Shown: positions 9,683 to 16,470 of the stretch, in pieces
Position numbering within the stretch: the first letter of the stretch is position 1
How the letters are laid out: each line of letters begins with the position of its first letter
Source: Chitinophagales bacterium
GTDB lineage: Bacteria > Bacteroidota > Bacteroidia > Chitinophagales > Saprospiraceae
Direction: 5' to 3'
Length of the DNA: 35,056 bases
Assembly (NCBI GenBank): GCA_013298845.1
Contig: JAAFJN010000015.1
Span: forward strand, 1-35,056
Translations under genes and position numbers: made by a program
Notes under the pieces: model-generated
What the model was told of the DNA's origin: nothing
What the model saw: the letters and a program-made list of their open reading frames with translations, nothing else
Database searches by the model: none

Positions 9683-10702
9683 ATGAGTAAACATCAGGCA
9701 ACGATTAAAGAAATTGCCCTCGCACTTAATGTTTCCGTTTCTACCGTATCCAGGGCATTACAGGATGACCCGCGCATTGGGTTGCGGACCAAAATGCGCG
9801 TTTCCGAGATGGCCAAGGCCCTCCATTATATTCCCAATCCGGCCGCCAAATCACTCCGCAAACAAAGCACCCTGACCATCGGGGTAATACTGCCCCAATT
9901 GCGCGAAGAGTTCTTTTCACTCGCCATTACGGGTATCGAAGATGCGTTTGAAGGAAAAGGTTACAATATTTTTATTACCCAAAGCCGCGACAAATACGAG
10001 CGGGAAATAAAGGCCACCCGCTACTTTTTGCAAAGCCGCGTGGATGGTATTATCGTCAGTATTTCGGCCGAAACAACCGATTATCAGCATTTCCGCGAAT
10101 TGCAGGAATTTGACGTGCCCGTGGTGTTTTTCGACCGCGTACCCAACAACATGCCCGTGCATTGTGTACGCTCGAACGTGGAAGACGGCGTGCTAAAAGC
10201 AATGGGTTACCTGGCCCAAAAAAACCTGCACAAAATTGCGTTGCTCAACGGTCCCAAAACCCTCGGTATTTCGCAGGAGCGGTTGAGCGGGTACCTGGCC
10301 GCCCTCAAAGAATTTAACTTTGAAGCCATTCCCGGTTATATCAAATACACCGACCTCAGCCGCGAAGACATTGCCGCCAAAATGCAGGAACTGTGGACCC
10401 AAACTGAAGAACGCCCCGAAGCCGTATTGGCCTTTAACGACTACGTGGCGCTGGGGGCCATCAAATGGTGCCGCAACAACGGCATTAAACCCAACGAAGA
10501 CCTGTACTTCGTGAGTTTTGCCAACCTGCCCATCACCGATTACCTCGACCACCCGCCCGCCGCTTCGCTCGAACAATACGCGTACCAAATGGGCCAAAAC
10601 GCCGCCAACCTCATGATCGAACTTTTGGAACAACCCAACAGCACCGTCCCACGGCCATTTAAAGAAATAATCATGGATACCGAGTTGGTTATTCATATTT
10701 AA
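9683..10702 (+). CDS. LacI-family transcriptional regulator
   Basis: 339 aa from the ATG at 9683, chosen because a helix-turn-helix starts at once and AGAAAGGAA lies 12 bp upstream; the longer frame adds 23 unsupported residues. The HTH is at residues 7-32 (TIKEIALALNVSVSTVSRALQ), followed by the hinge-helix region YIPNPAAKSLRK, which in this family contacts the central CpG of the operator. The remainder is a periplasmic-binding-protein-like effector domain (TIGVILPQLREEFFS, VDGIIVSIS, PVVFFDRVP, AVLAFNDYVALGAI). Divergent from susC, so the likely target is the SusCD-UnbV-galK operon, with a sugar or sugar phosphate as inducer. Confidence 0.93.
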   Translation: MSKHQATIKEIALALNVSVSTVSRALQDDPRIGLRTKMRVSEMAKALHYIPNPAAKSLRKQSTLTIGVILPQLREEFFSLAITGIEDAFEGKGYNIFITQSRDKYEREIKATRYFLQSRVDGIIVSISAETTDYQHFRELQEFDVPVVFFDRVPNNMPVHCVRSNVEDGVLKAMGYLAQKNLHKIALLNGPKTLGISQERLSGYLAALKEFNFEAIPGYIKYTDLSREDIAAKMQELWTQTEERPEAVLAFNDYVALGAIKWCRNNGIKPNEDLYFVSFANLPITDYLDHPPAASLEQYAYQMGQNAANLMIELLEQPNSTVPRPFKEIIMDTELVIHI

Positions 10703-10706
10703 TTGT

Positions 10707-10714
10707 TACCTTTG
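10707..10714 (+). promoter_or_regulatory. Bacteroidota -7 promoter element (TACCTTTG)
   Basis: Perfect match to TAnnTTTG, starting four bases after the lacI-family stop codon. A TTGG at 10685-10688 sits 18 bp upstream and could serve as a weak -33 element (consensus TTTG). There is no gene for over 400 bp downstream, but an intrinsic terminator begins 59 bp on, so the promoter appears to drive a short RNA. Confidence 0.55.
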
Positions 10715-10719
10715 CAACC

Positions 10720-10812
10720 ATCATTTTTTAATCCTTCTCATGGTTTCCCGACCATATTTAAAGTATGGGCAGGGCCGACAGTAGCATTGAACACTGTCGG
10801 CCTTTGTTTTTT
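10720..10812 (+). ncRNA. Candidate ~90-nt small RNA
   Basis: Bounded by a TACCTTTG promoter element and an intrinsic terminator. The predicted transcript has a 5' hairpin (ATGGT 10740-10744, loop TTCCCG, ACCAT 10751-10755) and ends in the 10-bp terminator stem. There is no convincing reading frame. It does not match a family I can recall. It could alternatively be the 3' end of the lacI-family transcript, but the promoter element argues for an independent unit. Confidence 0.4.
10773..10812 (+). terminator. Rho-independent terminator
   Basis: Perfect 10-bp stem GGCCGACAGT (10773-10782) with ACTGTCGGCC (10793-10802), 10-nt loop, followed by TTTGTTTTTT. It ends the candidate small RNA and would also stop read-through from the lacI-family gene. 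Confidence 0.85.
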
Positions 10813-10897
10813 AATAACTGCCGTGTTCGCCCGTACAAAATCTTCATTTTCACGCCGTTATGACATTTTGTAAAAAGATGCGTTTTTACAGGATTCT

Positions 10898-10996
10898 TTT
10901 TCCACAAAGAGTTACCAACAGTGTGGATAATTTTAACAAAAAAATTTAGCATTGATAATCAATAACTTACAAAAGTTATCCACATTATGTGGAAAA
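10898..10996. promoter_or_regulatory. DnaA-box cluster upstream of nrdB
   Basis: Two perfect DnaA boxes (TTATCCACA) in opposite orientation: TGTGGATAA at 10922-10930 and TTATCCACA at 10976-10984. Two boxes with one mismatch flank them: TTTTCCACA at 10898-10906 and TGTGGAAAA at 10988-10996. The DNA between the perfect boxes is very AT-rich. The last box ends 6 bp before a promoter candidate. In E. coli, DnaA binds boxes upstream of nrdAB, and the same logic fits here. A replication origin is the alternative. Confidence 0.65.
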
Positions 10997-11002
10997 CTAC
11001 CG

Positions 11003-11034
11003 TTTGTTTAGGACATTTGCTCGCTCTACTTTCG
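11003..11034 (+). promoter_or_regulatory. Candidate nrdBA promoter
   Basis: TTTG at 11003-11006 and TACTTTCG at 11027-11034 (7 of 8 to TAnnTTTG if the C is tolerated), separated by 20 bp, a normal spacing for the Bacteroidota primary sigma factor. It lies directly downstream of the DnaA boxes. The transcript would carry a leader of roughly 285 nt before nrdB. Confidence 0.45.
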
Positions 11035-11040
11035 TCCTCC

Positions 11041-11325
11041 GAATTCAATAATCAGTGATGCGTTCAAGGCTGTTCCCGTAGCAGTGCATCCGCCGCAGGT
11101 TTTCCATTTATTCGACAGGGTGTTTAACATCCGATCTCTAGTTTAATCCCAACAAATGCCAACGGCTTGCCGGTTACCAACGCCAGCGGACTGGCTATTC
11201 TGCGCACTTATATTTCGACTCCGTAGGTTTTGTGCATAAAATCCTTGGGACGTACCCACAATATGATGCACAAAACCAAGCGACGCTCAATATAAATAAA
11301 TAAACTAACTATACAAACATATACA
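11041..11325 (+). promoter_or_regulatory. Long structured nrdB leader
   Basis: Non-coding apart from a possible 27-codon leader frame. Hairpins seen: GCCAG-CGGA-CTGGC at 11182-11195; a bulged stem in AACGGCTTGCCGGTT at 11161-11175; and a perfect 12-bp inverted repeat, GGTTTTGTGCAT (11226-11237) with ATGCACAAAACC (11266-11277), holding an inner TGGG/CCCA stem. No T-tract follows, so it is not a simple terminator. CACAATAT inside it matches half of the NrdR-box consensus as I recall it. The last ~45 bp before the ATG are AT-rich, typical of Bacteroidota translation-initiation regions. Confidence 0.5.
11156..11239 (+). CDS. Possible 27-codon leader peptide in the nrd leader
   Basis: ATG at 11156, stop TAA at 11237-11239. 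The frame ends inside the left arm of the 12-bp inverted repeat at 11226-11277, so a ribosome at its stop codon would prevent that hairpin from forming. The predicted peptide (MPTACRLPTPADWLFCALIF then RLRRFCA) has no recognised similarity, and no good ribosome-binding site is seen. It may be chance; listed because of its position relative to the hairpin. Confidence 0.15.
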   Translation: MPTACRLPTPADWLFCALIFRLRRFCA

Positions 11326-12312
11326 ATGGTGAAGGAATTAGAAGTTACAGAGCCAATTCTTACTGAAAATCCTAATCGCTTTGTGCTGCTGCCGATCAAG
11401 TACCCCGAAATTTGGGACTGGTATAAAAAAGCCGAAGCGTCATTCTGGACTGCCGAAGAGATTGATTTAGCGCAAGACCTGGTTGATTGGGACAAAAAAC
11501 TCAACGACAACGAGCGGCATTTTATCAAACACGTATTGGCGTTTTTTGCCGCATCAGATGGGATTGTGAACGAAAATCTGGTGATCAATTTTATGAGCGA
11601 AGTACAGATCCCCGAAGCGCGTTGTTTTTACGGGTTTCAGGTGGCCATCGAAAATATTCACTCAGAGGTGTATTCCCTCCTGATTGACACTTATATCAAA
11701 GATCCGAAGGAAAAGGACTTTTTGTTCAATGCCCTTCAAAATCTCGAATGCGTATCGAAAAAAGCGAATTGGGCGATGCGCTGGATCGAAAATGCGCCGT
11801 CGTTCGGGCACCGTCTGGTGGCTTTCGCTGCCGTGGAAGGCATCTTTTTTTCGGGTTCGTTTTGCTCCATTTATTGGCTCAAAAGCCGTGGCCTGATGCC
11901 CGGTCTTACGTTCTCGAACGAATTGATCAGCCGCGACGAAGGTATGCACTGCGATTTTGCGTGCCTGCTCTTCTCCATGTTGGAAAACCCGCCCTCCAAC
12001 GACGAAGTACGCGACATCATCACTGAGGCCGTGGAATTTGAGAAAGAATTTGTGACCGATGCCTTGCCCGTGAGCCTGATTGGTATGAACGCCGCACTCA
12101 TGCAACAATACATCGAATTTGTGGCCAACCGCCTGTTGTCGTCATTGGGCCAGGAAAAAGTGTACGGTGCCACCAATCCGTTCCCGTTCATGGATATGAT
12201 TTCGATTCAGGGAAAAACCAACTTTTTCGAAAAACGCGTGGGCGATTACCAAAAAGCGGGCGTGATGAACAAACGCGAAGACCAGGGCTTTTCGCTGGAT
12301 GCGGATTTTTAA
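11326..12312 (+). CDS. nrdB: Class I ribonucleotide reductase, beta (radical) subunit, eukaryote-like
   Basis: 328 aa. Houses the diiron-tyrosyl radical cofactor that starts reduction of ribonucleotides by the alpha subunit. All expected residues are present by alignment to mouse/human R2 from memory: Asp47, Glu109, His112, Glu171, Glu205 and His208 as iron ligands, and radical Tyr116 in NIHSEVYS. Long stretches are near-identical to human RRM2, for example [36 protein letters not shown] and [11 protein letters not shown]. The C-terminus FSLDADF mirrors the RRM2 tail FTLDADF that docks on the large subunit. It is 60 bp upstream of nrdA (beta before alpha, the reverse of E. coli). Likely regulated by the DnaA boxes and long leader upstream. 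Confidence 0.97.
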   Translation: MVKELEVTEPILTENPNRFVLLPIKYPEIWDWYKKAEASFWTAEEIDLAQDLVDWDKKLNDNERHFIKHVLAFFAASDGIVNENLVINFMSEVQIPEARCFYGFQVAIENIHSEVYSLLIDTYIKDPKEKDFLFNALQNLECVSKKANWAMRWIENAPSFGHRLVAFAAVEGIFFSGSFCSIYWLKSRGLMPGLTFSNELISRDEGMHCDFACLLFSMLENPPSNDEVRDIITEAVEFEKEFVTDALPVSLIGMNAALMQQYIEFVANRLLSSLGQEKVYGATNPFPFMDMISIQGKTNFFEKRVGDYQKAGVMNKREDQGFSLDADF

Positions 12313-12372
12313 AAAAATCAAAACAAAATTGGCCTTAAACCCGCCCATTTTTTATTAATACATTACCAAACT

Positions 12373-14829
12373 ATGCAAGTAATAAAACGCTCCGGTCGCC
12401 GCGAAGATGTATCTTTTGATAAGATTACCGCTCGCCTCCGCAAATTGTCTTATGGCCTCGATCCGCATTTCGTCAACATGATTGAAGTGTCCAAAAAGGT
12501 TATTATGGGCCTTTACGACGGCGTTACCACCGTTGAACTCGACAACCTCGCTGCCGAAACGGCCGCTACCATGGCGACGATTCACCCCGATTACGCCCTG
12601 CTCGCGGCGCGTATCGCCGTGAGTAACCTCCACAAGGAAACCGAGAAGTCCTTTTCAAAGGTAATTGACGCCCTTTACAAATACATTGACCCCAAAACGG
12701 GTGATCGGGCGGGCCTTATCAGCGAAGAAACCCACAAAGTGGTGCAAAAACACAAGGATCGCTTTGATTCGGCCATTATTTTTGACCGCGACTTCGAGTT
12801 TGATTACTTCGGTTTCAAAACCCTCGAACGCTCTTACCTCATGCGCATGAACGGCCGCGTGGTGGAGCGCCCGCAACACCTCTTTATGCGCGTTGCGGTG
12901 GGTATTCACGGTGAAGACGTGGAATCGGCCATCGAGACCTATAACCTCATGAGCGAGCGGTGGTTTATCCACGCCACCCCTACCCTCTTTAACGCCGGTA
13001 CACCCAAGCCGCAGTTGTCTTCGTGCTTTCTGTTGAGCATGACCGACGACAGCATCGCGGGTATTTTTGAAACCCTGCAACGCTGCGCGCTGATTTCGCA
13101 AAGCGCCGGTGGTATCGGTTTGAGCATTCACAATGTCCGCGCTACGGGTTCTTATATTAAAGGTACGGGCGGTACTTCGAACGGTATCATCCCGATGTTG
13201 CGCGTATTTAACGACGCGGCGCGGTACGTGGATCAGGGCGGTGGCAAACGCAAAGGCGCTTTTGCGGTGTACCTCGAACCGTGGCACGCCGATATTTTTG
13301 AATTCCTCGACCTGAAGAAAAACCACGGTAAGGAAGAAATGCGCGCCCGCGATTTGTTCTACGCGCTGTGGATCTGCGATTTGTTCATGGAACGCGTGCG
13401 CGACGACAAAGAATGGTCGTTGTTTGACCCGAACGAAGCACCGGGCCTGTTCGACGTGTACGGCGGCAAATTTGAAGATATGTACCACAAATACGAAACC
13501 GAAGGCCGCGCCCGTAAAGTGGTAAAAGCCCGCGATTTGTGGAATGCCGTTTTGGAAAGCCAGGTGGAAACCGGTACGCCGTATATTTTGTACAAAGACC
13601 ACGCGAACAAAAAAAGCAACCAGCAAAATCTGGGGACTATTCGTTCGTCGAACCTTTGCACCGAAATCATCGAATACACTTCCAAAGACGAAGTGGCGGT
13701 GTGCAACCTCGCGTCGCTGGCGTTGCCCAAATACGTTAAAAACGGCGAATTTGACCACAAGCACCTCTACGACATTACCCGCGTAGCGACCCGTAACCTG
13801 AACAAAGTGATTGACATCAACTTCTATCCGGTGCCGGAAGCGCGCAATTCGAACATGCGTCACCGCCCGATTGGGTTGGGTGTTCAGGGCCTCGCCGATG
13901 TATTTATCCTGATGGGTATGGCCTTCGACAGCCCGGAAGCCCGCCAGGTGAACCGCGATATTTTTGAAACGATTTACTTCGCGGCCATGACCGAAAGTTG
14001 CGAATTGGCCGAAAAACACGGCGCTTACGAAACCTTCCAGGGTTCACCGTTGAGCAAAGGGATTTTCCAGTTCGACATGTGGAACGAAAAACCATCCGAT
14101 CGTTGGGATTGGGAAAGCCTGCGCGCCAAAGTTCAAAAAGTAGGTGTGCGCAACTCCCTGCTGGTGGCTCCCATGCCAACGGCCAGCACCAGCCAGATTT
14201 TGGGCAACAACGAGTGCTTTGAACCTTATACTTCTAATCTGTACACCCGCCGTACGCTGGCGGGCGAGCATATTGTCGTGAACAAACACCTCATGCGCGA
14301 TTTGGTGCGCCTGGGTCTTTGGGATGAAGAAATGCGCGAAGCCATTATGGCGGCCAATGGTTCCATCCAAGGCATCGAGGTCATCCCGGAGAAGGTACGC
14401 TCCATTTATAAAACCGCTTACGAATTAAGTCAAAAGGTGATTTTGGACATGGCTGCCGACCGCGGTGCGTTCATTTGCCAAAGCCAAAGTCTCAACCTGT
14501 TTATGGAGGCACCGTCGTTCTCTAAACTCTCGTCCATGCACTTCTACGCGTGGCAAAAAGGGTTAAAAACCGGCATGTATTACCTGCGCTCTAAAGCAGC
14601 CACCGACCCGATTAAATTCACCCTCAGTCAAAAACACCAGAACAAATTCGCAAGTGCCAACATGGCTGTAGCCGCTGAAACAAGCATCAGCGCCAAAGCA
14701 CCCATGACCGCCTTGGACCCATTGCCCGTTGCCGAAAAAGCCCCCATCTCGATGTCGGTTCCCGAACCCATCGTAGAAGGCAAAGTTTGCAGCCTCGATG
14801 ATCCAAGTTGCGAAGCATGCTCTGCTTAA
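12373..14829 (+). CDS. nrdA: Class I ribonucleotide reductase, alpha (catalytic) subunit, eukaryote-like
   Basis: 818 aa. Reduces NDPs to dNDPs in the cytoplasm with NrdB. An N-terminal ATP-cone ([25 protein letters not shown]) gives dATP/ATP activity control. Catalytic residues fall at exactly the human RRM1 numbers: Cys218 (PQLSSC), Asn427, Cys429, Glu431 (SNLCTE) and Cys444 ([10 protein letters not shown]). The motif [16 protein letters not shown] and the radical-transfer region [16 protein letters not shown] are present. The tail ends [13 protein letters not shown], with the Cys813/Cys816 redox pair that passes electrons from thioredoxin or glutaredoxin. A variable linker of about 60 residues precedes the tail. 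The stop is followed within a few bases by a heptamer repeat array. Confidence 0.97.
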   Translation: MQVIKRSGRREDVSFDKITARLRKLSYGLDPHFVNMIEVSKKVIMGLYDGVTTVELDNLAAETAATMATIHPDYALLAARIAVSNLHKETEKSFSKVIDALYKYIDPKTGDRAGLISEETHKVVQKHKDRFDSAIIFDRDFEFDYFGFKTLERSYLMRMNGRVVERPQHLFMRVAVGIHGEDVESAIETYNLMSERWFIHATPTLFNAGTPKPQLSSCFLLSMTDDSIAGIFETLQRCALISQSAGGIGLSIHNVRATGSYIKGTGGTSNGIIPMLRVFNDAARYVDQGGGKRKGAFAVYLEPWHADIFEFLDLKKNHGKEEMRARDLFYALWICDLFMERVRDDKEWSLFDPNEAPGLFDVYGGKFEDMYHKYETEGRARKVVKARDLWNAVLESQVETGTPYILYKDHANKKSNQQNLGTIRSSNLCTEIIEYTSKDEVAVCNLASLALPKYVKNGEFDHKHLYDITRVATRNLNKVIDINFYPVPEARNSNMRHRPIGLGVQGLADVFILMGMAFDSPEARQVNRDIFETIYFAAMTESCELAEKHGAYETFQGSPLSKGIFQFDMWNEKPSDRWDWESLRAKVQKVGVRNSLLVAPMPTASTSQILGNNECFEPYTSNLYTRRTLAGEHIVVNKHLMRDLVRLGLWDEEMREAIMAANGSIQGIEVIPEKVRSIYKTAYELSQKVILDMAADRGAFICQSQSLNLFMEAPSFSKLSSMHFYAWQKGLKTGMYYLRSKAATDPIKFTLSQKHQNKFASANMAVAAETSISAKAPMTALDPLPVAEKAPISMSVPEPIVEGKVCSLDDPSCEACSA

Positions 14830-14832
14830 TTT

Positions 14833-14904
14833 AGTGAAGAGTGAAGAGTGAAGAGTGAAGAGTGAAAAGTGAAAAGTGAATAACGAAGAGTGAATAGTGA
14901 ATAG
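14833..14904. repeat. Heptamer array (AGTGAAG/AGTGAAA/AGTGAAT), left arm
   Basis: About ten tandem copies of a 7-bp unit, mainly AGTGAAG then AGTGAAA and AGTGAAT, beginning 4 bp after the nrdA stop codon. The complementary array lies at 14966-15030 with a ~60-bp spacer, so the nrdA transcript could fold into a very long imperfect hairpin. Confidence 0.9.
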
Positions 14905-14965
14905 TTTTGCTCGTCGTAGAGTGTTCTCTTTTGGTATTTTTTTACTGAAAAGTACACCCAAAGAT

Positions 14966-15030
14966 TATTCACTTTTCACTTTTCACTATTCACTTTTCAC
15001 TATTCACTTTTCACTATTCACTTTTCACTA
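14966..15030. repeat. Heptamer array in inverse orientation (TTCACTA/TTCACTT), right arm
   Basis: About nine copies of the reverse complement of the unit at 14833-14904, mostly alternating TTCACTT and TTCACTA, ending at a run of nine A. The two arrays form an inverted pair in the gap between nrdA and the J-domain gene. Confidence 0.9.
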
Positions 15031-15129
15031 AAAAAAAATAATCCTGTCTTTTATATGACTAAACTGAAAGACAATACAGGTCGCAACAGGAAACGGACGC
15101 GGTAACACACCATTATTACCTTTCCCTTT

Positions 15130-15246
15130 GCTTTTCCTCATTTCTTTTGGTTGTTCAGGTGCCGGAAGGTGCGCTGTTCAAACCGCAACGATAACTGTTT
15201 CGTACCAAAAATAAAGGCGTATCCGAACGAGGGTGCGCCTTTTTTT
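15130..15246 (+). ncRNA. Second candidate small RNA, ~115 nt
   Basis: A -7-like element TACCTTTC at 15117-15124 precedes a segment ending in a strong intrinsic terminator (15213-15246). It contains a hairpin capped by a GGAA tetraloop: CAG/GTGCC (15156-15163), GGAA, GGTGC-G-CTG (15168-15176). CAGG...CCGGAAGG resembles domain IV of the bacterial SRP RNA, but the conserved AGCA on the 3' side is absent (CGCT instead), so I do not call it ffs. The alternative is the untranslated leader of the J-domain gene. Confidence 0.35.
15213..15246 (+). terminator. Rho-independent terminator upstream of the J-domain gene
   Basis: 12-bp stem with two G-U pairs: AAAGGCGTATCC (15213-15224), loop GAACGA, GGGTGCGCCTTT (15231-15242), in a T-run to 15246. 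Its presence argues against the in-frame upstream start of the J-domain gene at 15151. Confidence 0.75.
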
Positions 15247-15257
15247 GTGCCTTTTTG

Positions 15258-15265
15258 TACATTTG
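15258..15265 (+). promoter_or_regulatory. Bacteroidota -7 promoter element (TACATTTG)
   Basis: Perfect TAnnTTTG match between the terminator and the J-domain gene start at 15283. It implies a leader of only about 12 nt. No TTTG at the usual ~19-bp spacing upstream, so support is moderate. Confidence 0.4.
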
Positions 15266-15282
15266 TGCAGACAATACAGATT

Positions 15283-16380
15283 ATGGCAGATATTATTCAA
15301 ATCATGCAGGAGGACAACGGCAAGTTGTCCAAAAAACAAGCGGAATTTCACCGTTTGAACATTCAAATAAAAAATTTGTCGGACACGATTGATTTGATGC
15401 AAAAAGAAATTCCCAAATTTCACGAACGGGTAAGCCGGGAAGTAGAACCTTTGATCGAAAAAATAGTATTGCTGCGCAAAGAGACCATTCGCATGGGTGA
15501 ACAAATGTTGTCCAACCACTTTACCAAAAAAAAGGAGCGCGAAACACTAATTGAAATCCTGTTGGAATTGATGGACAGTTTGCCCAATATGGATGAAGAG
15601 GTTATTGAATTGTACAACAAAGTGACCAACGGCAATTTCGAGGAGGACGTAAAAGAAATGCAAATGGCCGAGTTTCTCCAAACGAAAAAGAGGTTTGAAA
15701 GTATGTCGGGCGAAAAAATAGACCCCGAAATTGATACCCTCGAAAAACTGGTGGAATTCATGAAATTTCGGGCCGCTCAGATGCACGAAGAACAAGAAGA
15801 ACTTCGGCGCCGCATCGCTGAAAAAAAACAAGAAGCCAAAGGAACCCGGCCCAAAACCGCCCGTCAACTGGAAAAAGAACGAATCGCGGCGGAAAAAAAG
15901 GCCAAAAAAGAAGCCGAAGCACGGGTGGCATCCAAATCGGTGCGGGAATTGTACATGGAACTGGCCAAAACATTTCACCCCGATCTGGAACCGGATGAAA
16001 ACGAAAAAGTGCGCAAAACGGCCATTATGCAACGCTTAACTGCGGCTTACGAAGAAAGTAACCTGCTCGCCCTGTTTCAAATCCAACTCGAACTGGAATG
16101 CCTGGCCCCAGAGGTATTGACCGATCTTTCGGAAGAAAAATTAAACGCTTTTGTCCGCGTTTTGAAAGGTCAAAAAAGGACACTCCAGTACGAACTGGCC
16201 TTTATGTTGGGGAATGTTACCCAGTTGCTGCAACAAAGAATTACGTTGAGTACCATGGAGCACCAATTCGACCAGTACATAAAAAGTTGCAAACGCAGCG
16301 CCAAAAAAAGGATAAAAGACTCCGAAGAATTATTAGCGATTTTCTCCAACCCAAATACCCTGCGTGCGTGGATGAAGTGA
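15283..16380 (+). CDS. Coiled-coil protein with partial J domain
   Basis: 365 aa from the ATG at 15283, chosen because a terminator and promoter element lie just upstream. The first ~215 residues are Lys/Glu-rich helix, probably coiled coil, with AEKKAKKEAEARV near 203-215. Residues 219-275 resemble helices II and III of a J domain: SVRELYMELAKTFHPDLEPDE with the HPD triad at 232-234, then KTAIMQRLTAAYEESNLLALF. Helix I is not obvious. The C-terminal ~90 residues are helical and unrecognised. It could be a DnaK (Hsp70) co-chaperone for a specific client, but without helix I it may have another role. No signal peptide, so cytoplasmic. Convergent with purH. Confidence 0.75.
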   Translation: MADIIQIMQEDNGKLSKKQAEFHRLNIQIKNLSDTIDLMQKEIPKFHERVSREVEPLIEKIVLLRKETIRMGEQMLSNHFTKKKERETLIEILLELMDSLPNMDEEVIELYNKVTNGNFEEDVKEMQMAEFLQTKKRFESMSGEKIDPEIDTLEKLVEFMKFRAAQMHEEQEELRRRIAEKKQEAKGTRPKTARQLEKERIAAEKKAKKEAEARVASKSVRELYMELAKTFHPDLEPDENEKVRKTAIMQRLTAAYEESNLLALFQIQLELECLAPEVLTDLSEEKLNAFVRVLKGQKRTLQYELAFMLGNVTQLLQQRITLSTMEHQFDQYIKSCKRSAKKRIKDSEELLAIFSNPNTLRAWMK

Positions 16381-16390
16381 GGCTAAACAT

Positions 16391-16438
16391 AAAAAAACTT
16401 GCCCGCTGTAACGGCATTTTGTTACAACGGGCAAGTTT
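16391..16438. terminator. Bidirectional terminator between J-domain gene and purH
   Basis: AAACTTGCCCG (16395-16405) pairs with CGGGCAAGTTT (16428-16438) and TGTAAC (16407-16412) with GTTACA (16421-16426), one C/A mismatch between, 8-nt loop. Seven A at 16391-16397 give a T-tract for minus-strand (purH) transcripts; the plus strand has only TTT. Confidence 0.85.
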
Positions 16439-16470
16439 ATAGGATCAGAAAAATCTAAATTTGTGCGCTA

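Noticed and set aside
10898-10996. Chromosomal replication origin
   Set aside because: DnaA boxes and an AT-rich stretch are present, but there is no dnaA/dnaN/gidA neighbour and the position on the nrdB promoter gives a simpler explanation. Not excluded; GC skew would decide.
11133-11223. Second short frame in the nrd leader (…NANGLPVTNASGLAIL…)
   Set aside because: It reads protein-like but has no start codon and only about 30 codons; it could be a gene remnant but cannot be supported.
12655-14019. 454-codon antisense frame opposite nrdA
   Set aside because: It is a shadow of a highly conserved coding gene with biased third positions, and has no recognisable domain.
15130-15246. Signal recognition particle RNA (ffs)
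   Set aside because: The GGAA-capped hairpin is similar, but the conserved 3' AGCA of the Ffh-binding loop is absent.
15151-15282. Upstream TTG start for the J-domain gene
   Set aside because: The extension would run through a strong intrinsic terminator and a perfect -7 element.
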